A DNA stretch of 64,000 nt from Thermincola ferriacetica (GCF_001263415.1 NZ_LGTE01000014.1:1-64000), one strand, 5' to 3'; shown: positions 26,970-35,682, numbered from the stretch's first letter. Numbers and translations are program-made. The notes: generated by a model not told the origin, from the sequence alone.

Positions 26970-28184
26970 TTACTTTTTGTGGCATTCTTCGCAGACAGCC
27001 TGCCTGTCAAGACGAATCAAGGCTGTGGAACCGGTTCTCTGGCTTATTCCCTTCCTGGCAGTACCGTGGGAATGATGACAGGTAATGCAAACTATAGTGT
27101 TGACGCCTGTCCCAACTTCCAGGGGCAAAGACGTTGTGAGGTACTCGCCTTTATAGTAGAGGGGAGTGTTTACTGCATGGATAAACTTGTTCATAGAAGC
27201 GGCAGTAAGTGGAAAACCGGGCTGCTGGGTGGAGGTGGCGGCCACGCTTCCGCTTCCCGAAGGCTGGTTGTAATCACTGTGGCAGGCCGAACAAAAATAG
27301 ATACTGCCCGTATCATAGGTAATATTTTCACCGTACCCGCTCGATTTGGCGGGATCGGTTTCCGCAAAAGCCCGAAAATTAACATTTACAGACAGCGTAT
27401 CCGTTACCCGGATAACTGTTCGCAAGTTCCTGAAGTTCCCGCCTTTCCCATGGGGGTCGTGGCAGCTTTCACAGCTCAGACCTGTCAGCCGGTCACTCAC
27501 GCCACCGGGAGCCACATTAAAAGAAACACCAAGGTTATGAATGGAAGTAGGACTGTTATTAATGGCTACATTGCTCTCAGACGTATATCCTGCATAAACA
27601 GCAGAATATACCGATTCTCCCACGGGCAAATTCTCCTCTGTACGCAACGCTCCGAATGGCCCGCCGGAAGTCTCAGCCCAGTCCCCGTTAGGAAGTTTGA
27701 CCCTGCCGTTCATAACGTCATATTTGCTTTGAGTTCCGTCATGGCAGGTGGTACAAAGAGCCACAGCATTGGGCGCTTTCATCAGATAAACTCCGGATGC
27801 GGCATGGGTGACATGACAGGCAGCACAGTAACTGCTATCGGTTTTATACGAACCATGCGGGTTGTTGTCAGGGGGAAAAGCTACCCCCACCGCAGTACTC
27901 CCTGTGCTGTCCTGTATTTTAAAGTAATAATTTACGTAGTTCCTGCATCCGGTATATGTAAAAGAAGACACAGTCACACCAGTTGCCTTCTGGCTCCAAT
28001 CCTGGCCGTCAAGACTGCAGTATATGGTAAAGGGAGGAGTACCCTGGAAATAGACGGTGCTGACACTCGTTGTAGGAGATTCATAAGTGATCTTAACCCC
28101 GTCAATAGTAACTGCTGCCAGGGCGGGGGAAATAACAGTAAAGAGAAAAAAACAAGCCAATATAAGCGATTTTCTCATTAACAT
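26970..28184 (-). CDS. Exported 6-heme cytochrome c
   Basis: This protein of about 404 residues has a signal sequence (KSLILACFFLFTVISPALA), a small beta-sandwich (about 22-105, fibronectin-like) and six CxxCH motifs: CAACH, CTTCH, CESCH, CSACH, CITCH and CEECH. It is a shorter paralogue of the 23444-25891 protein, sharing the DNNPHGSY start of the heme domain, DGTQSKYDV, SCHDPHG and ACHSDYNQ. ATG at 28184 is nine bases after GGGGGAG; frames starting earlier have the ribosome site inside them. There is no membrane anchor after the signal. It could deliver electrons from the membrane to the larger cytochromes; this is inference. Confidence 0.88.
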   Translation of the reverse strand: MLMRKSLILACFFLFTVISPALAAVTIDGVKITYESPTTSVSTVYFQGTPPFTIYCSLDGQDWSQKATGVTVSSFTYTGCRNYVNYYFKIQDSTGSTAVGVAFPPDNNPHGSYKTDSSYCAACHVTHAASGVYLMKAPNAVALCTTCHDGTQSKYDVMNGRVKLPNGDWAETSGGPFGALRTEENLPVGESVYSAVYAGYTSESNVAINNSPTSIHNLGVSFNVAPGGVSDRLTGLSCESCHDPHGKGGNFRNLRTVIRVTDTLSVNVNFRAFAETDPAKSSGYGENITYDTGSIYFCSACHSDYNQPSGSGSVAATSTQQPGFPLTAASMNKFIHAVNTPLYYKGEYLTTSLPLEVGTGVNTIVCITCHHSHGTARKGISQRTGSTALIRLDRQAVCEECHKK

Positions 28185-28251
28185 TCCTGGCATCTCCCCC
28201 TTTGGTGATTTCACCGGTAAAATTTAAACTTAAAGAATCCTGGTCAATTAA

Positions 28252-29196
28252 CTATCTGAACTCATATATAATTACCCGGTTGTTTCCCCTGTCGGCAACG
28301 TACAGCCTTCCTCGCTGGTCCATGGCCAGCCCTTCAGGAAAATTGAAATTGTGTTTCTTTTCACCAAGGCTGCCAAACTCACCCTTGTATTCACCGTCCG
28401 TTCCGAAAACTACTACCCGTGACCGCACTGAATCACTGACGAATACAAGCTTGCGGGATCTGTCGAATGCAATTCCGCCCGGCGTTGACAGATATTTCTG
28501 TCCCCATGACTTTGTAATCTCTCCGTTTTGCAAAACCACAACCTGTTTATTTTCAATATCTGTACCGTAGATCTTCCCTGTATCCGGGTCCCAGCACAAA
28601 TCTCCGTTAATGTTGAAGCCATCCTTTTTTGCGCCGCCCGGCAGCTTTTTCAGTTTTCTATCCTCTGATGAAAATGTATATAAATTCCGGTCATGTTCGT
28701 TCACAACGAACACCCGGCCCTTTTCCCCCACTATAATCCCATTAGGGATAAATTCCGCTGGTCTGTCAGCAGAAACGGTATATTTGTATTCACCGGAACT
28801 TTTAAACACTATTACTTCTTTCCTGTCATGGTCGGATACGTATAGATCTCCGTTCGGCCCCACCGCCATTGCCACCGGATTTTTAAGTTCCGCCAAACCC
28901 GTTCCAGGCCCGCTGAAACTATATAAATATCTCCCATTTTCAGCAAAAACCATAATTTTTCTGTTTCCGGCATTTGCTACAAAAACCTCGCCTTTAAGGC
29001 CTACTGCCACGGCAGAAGGGTGGTTTAAGGTGTTTGAACCATAACCAAATATAACATTATAAACCCGCAAACCCGAATAGGCCCATTGCTGGGTATTGCG
29101 CTGCCCCAAAACGGTTATTGCCAATACCAGGAAAACAATAAGCAGCAATGACACAGCAATCTTGTTTGGCGATATCAGGCGTTTCATCTCCAGCAT
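28252..29196 (-). CDS. Membrane-anchored NHL-repeat beta-propeller protein (3)
   Basis: This protein of about 314 residues has a membrane anchor (IAVSLLLIVFLVLAITVL) and six NHL-type repeats from about residue 48 (HPSAVAVGLKGEVFVAN) to the end (GLAMDQRGRLYVADRGNNRVIIYEF). It is paralogous to the propeller at 25956. ATG at 29196 is ten bases after GGAGG; the TTG two codons upstream is a less likely start. It precedes the 6-heme cytochrome in transcription order, so the locus alternates propeller and cytochrome genes. Confidence 0.86.
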   Translation of the reverse strand: MLEMKRLISPNKIAVSLLLIVFLVLAITVLGQRNTQQWAYSGLRVYNVIFGYGSNTLNHPSAVAVGLKGEVFVANAGNRKIMVFAENGRYLYSFSGPGTGLAELKNPVAMAVGPNGDLYVSDHDRKEVIVFKSSGEYKYTVSADRPAEFIPNGIIVGEKGRVFVVNEHDRNLYTFSSEDRKLKKLPGGAKKDGFNINGDLCWDPDTGKIYGTDIENKQVVVLQNGEITKSWGQKYLSTPGGIAFDRSRKLVFVSDSVRSRVVVFGTDGEYKGEFGSLGEKKHNFNFPEGLAMDQRGRLYVADRGNNRVIIYEFR

Positions 29197-29236
29197 CGGC
29201 AATTTACCTCCAAAGCTGTATCAGTCTTCATCCATT

Positions 29237-29890
29237 TCACTTCTTTTTTACCTGAGCCTGCAGCTTATAATAGGCCTCTTTGGCTTCCGAATGGCCCGGA
29301 ACCAGTTCCAAGGCCCTCTCATATGCAGCCAGTGCCTCTTCATTATATCCTTTTGCTTGATAAGCTTGTCCTAACAGATAAGATGCATCCGCCGAAGCAG
29401 GGTCCAGTTCTGTAGCCTTAACAAGCTGCTTGATAGCATCATCATACCTGTTTTGCTCAAAATACATCTTCCCCATGTAAAAGGGAGCCAATTTATGATC
29501 AGGGCTAATTTGTAAAACCTTGTTGAATTCCTCTTCCGCTTTTTCCAGCAGACCTATTTCTTTATAGCTTAAAGCAAGGTTAAAGTGAGCCGCCGGATTA
29601 CTGCTATTAATCCGGACAGCTTCTTCAAGGTTCTTTATGGCCTGTTGATAATCTCCTTTTCTGTAATAACGCCAACCAAGTTCAACTAAAGCATTGTCGT
29701 TGTCTTTTTGCCTGGCTACAATACCTTTATAATATTCTATTTCTTTGTCCAGGGGATTGATGGTCTCATATTGGTCCCAAAAAAACATCTCTCCAATCCC
29801 AATACCCAAGGCAAATATAACAATGGCAATAACAGCAAATATAGCCAAAGCTTTGGTAAATGGAATTTCGTTACTATAGCGCCCATCCAT
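29237..29890 (-). CDS. Membrane-anchored TPR protein
   Basis: This protein of about 217 residues has a transmembrane segment (KALAIFAVIAIVIFALGIGIG, about 12-33), a short linker and four consecutive tetratricopeptide repeats (about 65-215), each with the W/L-G-Y/A-P spacing, e.g. NALVELGWRYYRKGDYQQAI and ASYLLGQAYQAKGYNEEAL. TPR proteins assemble complexes, and in several cytochrome-maturation systems a TPR protein presents the apocytochrome to the heme ligase. That role is suggested by the ResB/CcsA genes in the same locus. The second ATG (29890) is used because it is six bases after GGAGGG, while the first abuts it. Confidence 0.85.
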   Translation of the reverse strand: MDGRYSNEIPFTKALAIFAVIAIVIFALGIGIGEMFFWDQYETINPLDKEIEYYKGIVARQKDNDNALVELGWRYYRKGDYQQAIKNLEEAVRINSSNPAAHFNLALSYKEIGLLEKAEEEFNKVLQISPDHKLAPFYMGKMYFEQNRYDDAIKQLVKATELDPASADASYLLGQAYQAKGYNEEALAAYERALELVPGHSEAKEAYYKLQAQVKKK

Positions 29891-29908
29891 TACCATCCCT
29901 CCAAAAAA

Positions 29909-30487
29909 TTAAAGTCCTCCGACCCTAACCACATCCACCAATCGCATTAATTGTTCATGGGATACTTTCCAGGCTAACCATTTATCATCTCTTCCCGGTT
30001 CCTTTGTCAGCACCTGCCCCATGTATTTGCCGCCAAGTACAATCATAATACGGTCTGTTTCAATGACCCTGTTTTTAAATTTGTCAGCTATTTCTCCATC
30101 TTTAGCCGGAATCTTTGTACTTATTTTTTGCGGATTGATAAGCCATACACTCAGTGCCACACTGTTACTCTGAATTTCATAAACAGCCTTTTCCACTTCC
30201 CGAACCCCTTCTAAAGGTGAAACCAAAGGTTCACTTACCGAAGTGACAACATCTTCGGCTAATTGCAATACCTTTCTGAAATTAGGATTTTTCCTGCCAA
30301 TTATAATGTCCCCGCCCGGAAGATGCAGGTAAAACTGCACCACCTGAAGAGAGATAAATTCCTGGTTTCGGGTTTCCCTTTTTGTTTCGTTATCCGACTG
30401 GTGCAGCAACCAGTATAAACCTCCACAAATGGCAAAGAATAAAAAACCGCCGATAACCCATTTAACATAGTTTTTACCAGTACGCAT
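29909..30487 (-). CDS. Membrane-anchored protein of unknown function, first gene of the cytochrome locus
   Basis: This 192-residue protein has a single N-terminal anchor (WVIGGFLFFAICGGLYWLL) and a mixed alpha/beta domain with no motif I recognise and no cysteines for heme or metal. AAGGAAGGG precedes the ATG. It lies 18 bases before the TPR gene, so it heads the run of ten closely packed minus-strand genes down to 9898. Its position suggests a link to assembly or regulation of the system, but nothing in the sequence shows it. Confidence 0.75.
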   Translation of the reverse strand: MRTGKNYVKWVIGGFLFFAICGGLYWLLHQSDNETKRETRNQEFISLQVVQFYLHLPGGDIIIGRKNPNFRKVLQLAEDVVTSVSEPLVSPLEGVREVEKAVYEIQSNSVALSVWLINPQKISTKIPAKDGEIADKFKNRVIETDRIMIVLGGKYMGQVLTKEPGRDDKWLAWKVSHEQLMRLVDVVRVGGL

Positions 30488-30833
30488 GAACCAGACCCTT
30501 CCTTAGTTTATTAAAGTTCATATTGTTTACATATTATATAAAAACCGGCCTTTCTACTTATTATTTATATCGAAAAAACTTAATAAAAAGTTAAGCAAAA
30601 GACAAGGCTTTGTTTATGTTTTGTTATATTTTCTACAAGCCCCTATAATTCCCTTCCGATATTAGAAATATTTTTCTGTATAACCAATTATTTTTACTTT
30701 TTTCACCATCATTTCGGCAAAAAAAGCAGGAAATTCTCCTGCTTTTATCATGCTGCTTTCTAAATATTTTAAAGTCCCGGCTTACATTGCTTTTATTTGG
30801 AAAAGCCGATTTAAGTTGGCCCCTTATGCCTTC
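30488..30833. other. Intergenic region upstream of the cytochrome locus
   Basis: This is an AT-rich stretch of about 345 bases. On the minus strand TATAAT occurs at about 30534-30539, but no good -35 lies 16-18 bases before it, so the promoter may need an activator or an alternative sigma factor. The terminator at 30717-30746 lies at its upstream end. No gene was found. Confidence 0.45.
30717..30746 (-). terminator. Terminator of the ADP-ribosylglycohydrolase gene
   Basis: On the minus strand AAAAGCAGGA pairs with TCCTGCTTTT around a five-base loop and runs into a seven-T tract. It insulates the cytochrome locus from the gene upstream. Confidence 0.85.
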
Positions 30834-31733
30834 TTAACTTCTTATTCTATGTAGTTCCTGTGCCAACTGCGATAATTCGTCCCTGCAAACTATGGCTTCC
30901 TTCCACCTGTCCGGAATACCTTTGTATCCGTAATACGCTCCTGCCAGGCCCCCTGTTACCGCCCCGCAAGTATCCGCATCATCCCCAAAATTGACGGCTT
31001 TAACCACAGCTTCCTCAAAATTGCTGGTCCTGAGTAGGCACCACAGACTTGTGCGAAGCGTGCTGACCACATAACCGCCGCTGTCAATCTCCGATTCCCC
31101 GGCATTTTGCAGAAAGCTATGGTAGGTATCTTCCCTGTCCTCACGCTCCAGCATACTCCAAATAGCGCTATTTATCCCCGAACCGGTGAGAATCTCCCGC
31201 AAAATTAAACAATATAATTCACAGGCAAATAAGGCATCAGGATGGGGGTGGGTAAGCATAGACTGCATACGGGCCATGTCCCTTAATAATTGTTCATCAA
31301 GGTACGCCAATGCAACGGGCGCAGTACGCATCAAAGAACCGTTGCCGGCCGCATGCTCGCCTCTGATTTCCATGACCCGCCCGGCCGTTTCTTCCCAGGT
31401 CAAACCTTCGGTGAGAAGGTTTAAAGCAATCTTCGTCGTGGTCCCGATATCTGGCGGATCCGTCTGATACCACTTGATAAATTCTTCCCGAATACAAGGT
31501 AGTGGGTCAACAGGGTTACTGACAATGCCCCGGGCGACAGCAACAGTCATTTTAGTGTCATCGGTGACTTCACCCGGTTTAAGCCGCCAGGGCCCACCGC
31601 CGGTAAGTTCCGTCAAACGTCCGTATTTCTTCCTGATTTCTTCCCGGCTCATAAATTCCAAAGTCGCTCCCAAAGCATCCCCACACGCAACGCCAAAAAG
31701 ACAACCCTTGATCTTATCCGCCATATTAGTCAT
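30834..31733 (-). CDS. ADP-ribosylglycohydrolase (DraG/ARH3-like)
   Basis: This 299-residue enzyme of the ADP-ribosylglycohydrolase family removes ADP-ribose from proteins or related substrates using two metal ions. It shows the family marks in order: GCLFGVACGDALGATLEF, then EVTDDTKMTVAVA (metal Thr-Asp-Asp), GNGSLMRTAPVAL, and near the C-terminus GDDADTCGAVTGGLAGAYYG with the second Asp cluster. All metal ligands appear present. It is monocistronic, divergent from the NuoEFG-like operon, and ends in a strong terminator. No nitrogenase or DraT partner is in the window, so the substrate is open; a toxin-derived or ADP-ribose ester substrate is equally possible. Confidence 0.92.
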   Translation of the reverse strand: MTNMADKIKGCLFGVACGDALGATLEFMSREEIRKKYGRLTELTGGGPWRLKPGEVTDDTKMTVAVARGIVSNPVDPLPCIREEFIKWYQTDPPDIGTTTKIALNLLTEGLTWEETAGRVMEIRGEHAAGNGSLMRTAPVALAYLDEQLLRDMARMQSMLTHPHPDALFACELYCLILREILTGSGINSAIWSMLEREDREDTYHSFLQNAGESEIDSGGYVVSTLRTSLWCLLRTSNFEEAVVKAVNFGDDADTCGAVTGGLAGAYYGYKGIPDRWKEAIVCRDELSQLAQELHRIRS

Positions 31734-31943
31734 ACCAATGCTTCCTCCTATTATTTTCCTTTAACCATTATACTTTGTCGTCCTGCCGGTGACAAACAAA
31801 ATCCCTTTTTCATTTCATTTTCTTAAATACTTAGCAGTAATTGGCCGGTTGACTTTCAAGTTAAGGCTCCTTTTTTTCCATAATATATAAGATAAATTTA
31901 TATCCTATTAAATACTCCGTATATATTATTTTTAGTTTTTTTG

Positions 31944-31972
31944 TTGTCCTATTTAAAGTTTTAGTTTAAAAT
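31944..31972 (+). promoter_or_regulatory. Sigma-A type promoter of the NuoEFG-like operon
   Basis: TTGTCC (31944-31949) and TAAAAT (31967-31972) are 17 bases apart, about 95 bases before the first start codon. The rest of the 335-base divergent region (31734-32068) is AT-rich and shows no other clear element. Confidence 0.6.
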
Positions 31973-32068
31973 AGAGTTGTGGAAATGAGCAGAATTTTGC
32001 GATAATTTGGGGAAGTTTCGTATTTTAGCAGGTTGCCAGCCATTTTTTAAGGAGGGAGAGGATAACGT

Positions 32069-32608
32069 ATGGGTATTCAGCTTTCAGAACAGGAATTGAC
32101 GGAAATTCGCTCGGTCACGGAGAAAGCGCTGCAAAAGAATAATGCTGACCGAGAAAAATTGCTGCCCATTCTCCAGGAAGTACAGCACAATCTGGGATAC
32201 GTACCAAAACAGGCAATGCAGCAAATATCTGAAGCACTCGATATTCCCGAAGTAGAAATCTACGGAGTCACCACCTTTTACAACCAGTTCCGGTTGAACC
32301 CGCCCGGTAAGCACCAGATTAAAGTATGTATGGGCACGGCCTGCCATATGACGGGCGGCCATATCATTATGGACTCTTTTGCCCGCCGTTTAAACATTAA
32401 AGAAGGAGAAACCACACCGGACCGCGAATTCAGCCTGGAACGGGTAGCCTGCGTTGGCTGCTGCGCCCTGGCCCCCGTGGTTGTTATTGATGAAAAAATT
32501 GAAGGAAAAGTAAGGCCTACACGTGTCGATGGTATTCTCCTGGGCTTTGAAATGGAAAAGAAATCGCAGGAAAAACAAAAGCAGGAAGAAACAGGTGAGA
32601 GCCAATGA
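32069..32608 (+). CDS. nuoE-like: NuoE/HydA-like [2Fe-2S] subunit
   Basis: This 179-residue thioredoxin-like ferredoxin subunit is of the 24-kDa NADH-dehydrogenase type. An N-terminal helical bundle (about 1-75, LLPILQEVQHNLGYVPKQAM) precedes the cluster-binding domain, with CMGTACHMTGG near 90 and CVGCCALAPVV near 130, the four Cys ligands of a [2Fe-2S] cluster. The Lys/Glu/Gln-rich C-terminal tail is dispensable-looking. It overlaps the next gene by four bases (ATGA). It should pass electrons between the FMN subunit and the third subunit. Start behind AAGGAGGGAGAGG. Confidence 0.92.
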   Translation: MGIQLSEQELTEIRSVTEKALQKNNADREKLLPILQEVQHNLGYVPKQAMQQISEALDIPEVEIYGVTTFYNQFRLNPPGKHQIKVCMGTACHMTGGHIIMDSFARRLNIKEGETTPDREFSLERVACVGCCALAPVVVIDEKIEGKVRPTRVDGILLGFEMEKKSQEKQKQEETGESQ

Positions 32609-34509
32609 ATGCTACAGTAGAAAAAAATTATGAAATCCTGAAAAACGATGCCCTGCAGGATATTTCTAAGTGGCAGGAAAAAGCCCGCGTTCTTGTTGGA
32701 ACAGCAACATGTGGGAGAGCAGCCGGAGCTTTGGAAGTTCTCGATATTTTTCGGAAAGAAGTTGAAAACCGCCAATTGGATGTAGAGGTTATGGAAGTAG
32801 GCTGTATGGGACACTGCTACGCCGAACCCATGGTCATTATTTACAAGCCAGGCTTCCCACCGCTATGTTACGGCTCTGTCGATGAGGGTATCGCCAAACG
32901 CCTGGTCACAGATTACCTGGAAAATGACGACCCTTGCTTTGATTTTGCCATGGCGGCCCTTGAACCCAATGACATGTTCCCTACTTTCGAAGATTTTCCG
33001 CGCGGTGTTTATGAACAAAAAATTGTTCTGGCCGATTGCGGTCTGATTAATCCTGAAGACATTAATCAATACCTGGCCCGTGACGGTTACAGTGCCCTGG
33101 CCAAAGCCCTGTCTATGAAGCCCGCGGAAGTGGTGGCCGAAATAAAAGATGCCAAACTGCGGGGCCGCGGTGGCGCCGGCTTCCCAACGGGAGTAAAATG
33201 GGAAATCTGCCACCAGGCTGTAAGCCCCGAAAAATACGTAATCTGCAACGCGGATGAAGGCGACCCCGGGGCGTTTATGGACCGGGCCCTGCTGGAATCA
33301 AATCCGCATCAGGTAATTGAAGGCTTAATGATTGCGGGCTTCGCCGTTGGAGCCTCCAAAGGTTACTTTTACGTAAGAGCCGAATACCCGCTGGCTATTA
33401 CACGGTTGCGCACAGCTCTGGAACAGGCGCGAGAAAAGGGTATACTGGGAAGTTCTGTTCTCGGTAGTGATTTCGGGTTTGACATAGAAATCTTCCAGGG
33501 TTCGGGAGCTTTCGTTTGTGGAGAAGAAACAGCCTTAATTGCCTCCATGGAAGGAAAACCCGGGATCCCTAACCACCGGCCTCCTTTCCCTGCCGTTTCC
33601 GGTTTGCGTGGAAAACCTACGGTAATAAATAACGTCAAAACCTTGTCTTACGTTCCGCATATCATTCGTAAAGGTGTTGACTGGTTTAAGAGTATCGGTA
33701 CCCCTGATAGTCCCGGCACCGCTGTTTTTGCGCTGGCCGGTAAGGTTGTCAGCACTGGTCTGGCCGAGGTTCCGATGGGTACCACATTACGGACCCTGAT
33801 ATATGACGTCGGTAACGGCATTAAAGATGACAAACCCTTCAAAGCCGTGCAAATCGGCGGGCCATCAGGCGGTTGCCTTCCCGAATCCTCACTCGACCTA
33901 CCAATAGACTTTGATTCCTTACAGCAGGCAGGAGCAATGATGGGGTCAGGCGGTCTGGTTGTGTTAAGTGAAGACGACTGCATGGTGGAAATAGCCCGGT
34001 ACTTCCTGGAATTTACGCAAAAAGAATCCTGTGGTAAGTGTACCTTCTGCCGTCTGGGCACCAAACAGATGCTGGAAATCCTTACAGATATCACTAAAGG
34101 CCAGGGCAAGCCAGAAGATATAGACTTACTTTTAGAGCTGGGAGAAGATATCAAAGCAGGTTCTTTATGCAGCCTGGGTAAGACTGCTCCCAACCCGGTT
34201 TTAACCACCATTCGCTTTTTCCGCCATGAATACGAAGCCCATATTCAGGAAAAACGGTGCCCGTCACTCATGTGCAAAGACTTAATCAGTTATATTATAG
34301 ACCCCGCAAAGTGCAGTAAACTGTGTGATGCCTGCGTAGGCAGTTGTCCTGTTGAAGCCGTTTACACCAAGCCCGACATGCTAAAAGACATTCACCAGGA
34401 TAAATGCGTCAAGTGCGATAACTGTTTGGTTACCTGCCTACCCTTGTACCAGGCAGTCGTGAAAGTATCACCGCCTGTTGCGGTAGAAGGGGGTGGCAAC
34501 CATGAGTAA
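32605..34509 (+). CDS. nuoF-like: NuoF/HydB-like NADH-binding flavoprotein with extra ferredoxin domains
   Basis: This 634-residue subunit oxidises NADH or reduces NAD+ through FMN. Domains: an N-terminal thioredoxin-like [2Fe-2S] domain (TATCGRAAG and GCMGHC, about 31-78); the NADH/FMN core with GRGGAGFPTGVKW near 186 and CNADEGDPGAFMD; the SLBB part; the [4Fe-4S] motif ESCGKCTFCRLG near 474; and a C-terminal pair of ferredoxin motifs (about 565-610). The first of these reads CSKLCDACVGSCP with an unusual three-residue first gap, and the second is CVKCDNCLVTCL. This layout is that of HydB-type subunits of soluble, often electron-bifurcating, hydrogenases and formate dehydrogenases, not of Complex I. 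It overlaps both neighbours. Confidence 0.93.
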   Translation: MNATVEKNYEILKNDALQDISKWQEKARVLVGTATCGRAAGALEVLDIFRKEVENRQLDVEVMEVGCMGHCYAEPMVIIYKPGFPPLCYGSVDEGIAKRLVTDYLENDDPCFDFAMAALEPNDMFPTFEDFPRGVYEQKIVLADCGLINPEDINQYLARDGYSALAKALSMKPAEVVAEIKDAKLRGRGGAGFPTGVKWEICHQAVSPEKYVICNADEGDPGAFMDRALLESNPHQVIEGLMIAGFAVGASKGYFYVRAEYPLAITRLRTALEQAREKGILGSSVLGSDFGFDIEIFQGSGAFVCGEETALIASMEGKPGIPNHRPPFPAVSGLRGKPTVINNVKTLSYVPHIIRKGVDWFKSIGTPDSPGTAVFALAGKVVSTGLAEVPMGTTLRTLIYDVGNGIKDDKPFKAVQIGGPSGGCLPESSLDLPIDFDSLQQAGAMMGSGGLVVLSEDDCMVEIARYFLEFTQKESCGKCTFCRLGTKQMLEILTDITKGQGKPEDIDLLLELGEDIKAGSLCSLGKTAPNPVLTTIRFFRHEYEAHIQEKRCPSLMCKDLISYIIDPAKCSKLCDACVGSCPVEAVYTKPDMLKDIHQDKCVKCDNCLVTCLPLYQAVVKVSPPVAVEGGGNHE

Positions 34510-35161
34510 AACGGTAACAATAACAATCGATGATAAACAAATTTCGGTTACCGAAGGCGAAAAACTCCTTTGGGCAGCGCTGGAAAACGGCATTTATATA
34601 CCGCATCTCTGCGGCGTTAAGGAAGCTGAACGTCCCGAGGCCAGTTGCCGGCTTTGTTTCGTAGAGGTCGAAGGAATGCCTAATCCGGTTACGTCGTGTA
34701 CCCTATCTGTAAAAGAAGGCATGGTAGTCAGGACACGCAGCCCACGGGTAGACAGATTAGTCCGGACAGGTTTCGAACTGCTGCTGTCCAATCACCGTTT
34801 AGGTTGTGCCAAATGTGCCAAAAACGGTAAGTGTGCTTTACAAAAAATGGCCAAAGAACGGGGACTAAAACTTAAGCTTACCCGGTTAAGAAGCCTTGTA
34901 AAGGAAACGCCTGTGGATGACAGTCCCCAATCGTTCAGTTTCGATCCTTCCCGCTGCGTTCTTTGCGGGCAGTGCGTTTGGGTAGATAGGAATAAAGTCA
35001 AGGTAGGCGCCATCGGTTTTATCAAGCGGGGTATGGACCGAAAGGTCTCAACTTTTGGGGAGGTAAAACTGGCCGAATCCCGCTGCACCCAGTGCGGTGA
35101 ATGCGTCAAGGTATGCCCCGTGGGCGCACTGACAGCATCTTCGGAAAAAGAGAGCCATTAA
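34502..35161 (+). CDS. nuoG-like: NuoG N-terminal-like iron-sulfur subunit (no catalytic domain)
   Basis: This protein of about 219 residues has an N-terminal plant-type [2Fe-2S] domain (CGVKEAERPEASCRLC, then C at TSCTL), a His/Cys-type segment reduced to LGCAKCAKNGKCALQ, and two [4Fe-4S] sites (CVLCGQCVWVDR, with the fourth ligand unclear, and CTQCGECVKVCP). It stops where HydA-type proteins would continue into the H-cluster, so it is an electron-transfer subunit only. A partner such as a formate dehydrogenase or hydrogenase must be encoded elsewhere. ATG at 34502 has GAAGGGGG upstream. The stop codon lies in the loop of the terminator. Confidence 0.88.
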   Translation: MSKTVTITIDDKQISVTEGEKLLWAALENGIYIPHLCGVKEAERPEASCRLCFVEVEGMPNPVTSCTLSVKEGMVVRTRSPRVDRLVRTGFELLLSNHRLGCAKCAKNGKCALQKMAKERGLKLKLTRLRSLVKETPVDDSPQSFSFDPSRCVLCGQCVWVDRNKVKVGAIGFIKRGMDRKVSTFGEVKLAESRCTQCGECVKVCPVGALTASSEKESH

Positions 35162-35176
35162 GGCTCTCTTTCCTTT
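35147..35176 (+). terminator. Terminator of the NuoEFG-like operon, overlapping the stop codon
   Basis: AAAGAGAGCC (35147-35156) pairs perfectly with GGCTCTCTTT (35162-35171), with a T-rich tail CCTTTT. The loop is ATTAA and includes the TAA stop of the last gene. Confidence 0.85.
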
Positions 35177-35292
35177 TAATTATTAAGTTTTTTACCCTAT
35201 TTAATTTTCCAAATGAATTAGAGCAGTGTTAATTGGAAGGAGTGTAGTTAATACAAGGTGCGGCTTTTAGTACAATAGCTGAGGCTGCGAGG

Positions 35293-35487
35293 TTACCTGG
35301 CCAGCACGATTAGCGCTCTTCGCACGGAGCCGTTGTCGGTATACAAGAGCTTAGTGGAAACGATATCCCACCCTACCGAGCAAAATTCGTTCAACGTGGT
35401 CTCGAACTCCTTGATCTGGGACTCCCTTTCCCCAAGATCACCACAATCGTCCAGCCGAGCTACCTCAACAACCCTGTACTCCGCCAT
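35293..35487 (-). CDS. Small DUF4177-like protein
   Basis: This protein of about 64 residues starts MAEYRVVEVARL and contains a Glu-rich helix followed by FCSVGWDIVSTKLLYTD and RRALIVLAR. The beta-alpha-beta-beta order and the GWDIVS strand resemble DUF4177-type mini-proteins of unknown function. ATG at 35487 lies eight bases after AAGGAG; the upstream GTG overlaps that ribosome site. Promoter-like AT-rich sequence lies upstream, and the gene appears monocistronic. Confidence 0.7.
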   Translation of the reverse strand: MAEYRVVEVARLDDCGDLGERESQIKEFETTLNEFCSVGWDIVSTKLLYTDNGSVRRALIVLAR

Positions 35488-35682
35488 TTCAACCACTCCT
35501 TAATTCAATTTTATATAATATTATATTGGATGATACAGACTAAAAAACCTCCTGAAAATGAGAAATTTACAAATGGGGATAACCGGCCCCAGGTATTTCG
35601 GTTTGGATTTGAATACATGCAGCTGCAAAAGCGCTTTTACCCTGGCCAAAGCTTCTCGAAATTCAAGATAACGGGCCCCTGT

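Noticed and set aside
26979-28181. Plus-strand open frame of 400 codons opposite the 6-heme cytochrome
   Set aside because: The minus-strand frame has a signal peptide and six CxxCH motifs; the plus-strand frame has no domain and no start signals.
34502-35161. [FeFe]-hydrogenase catalytic subunit
   Set aside because: The protein ends after the Fe-S domains and has no H-cluster motifs.
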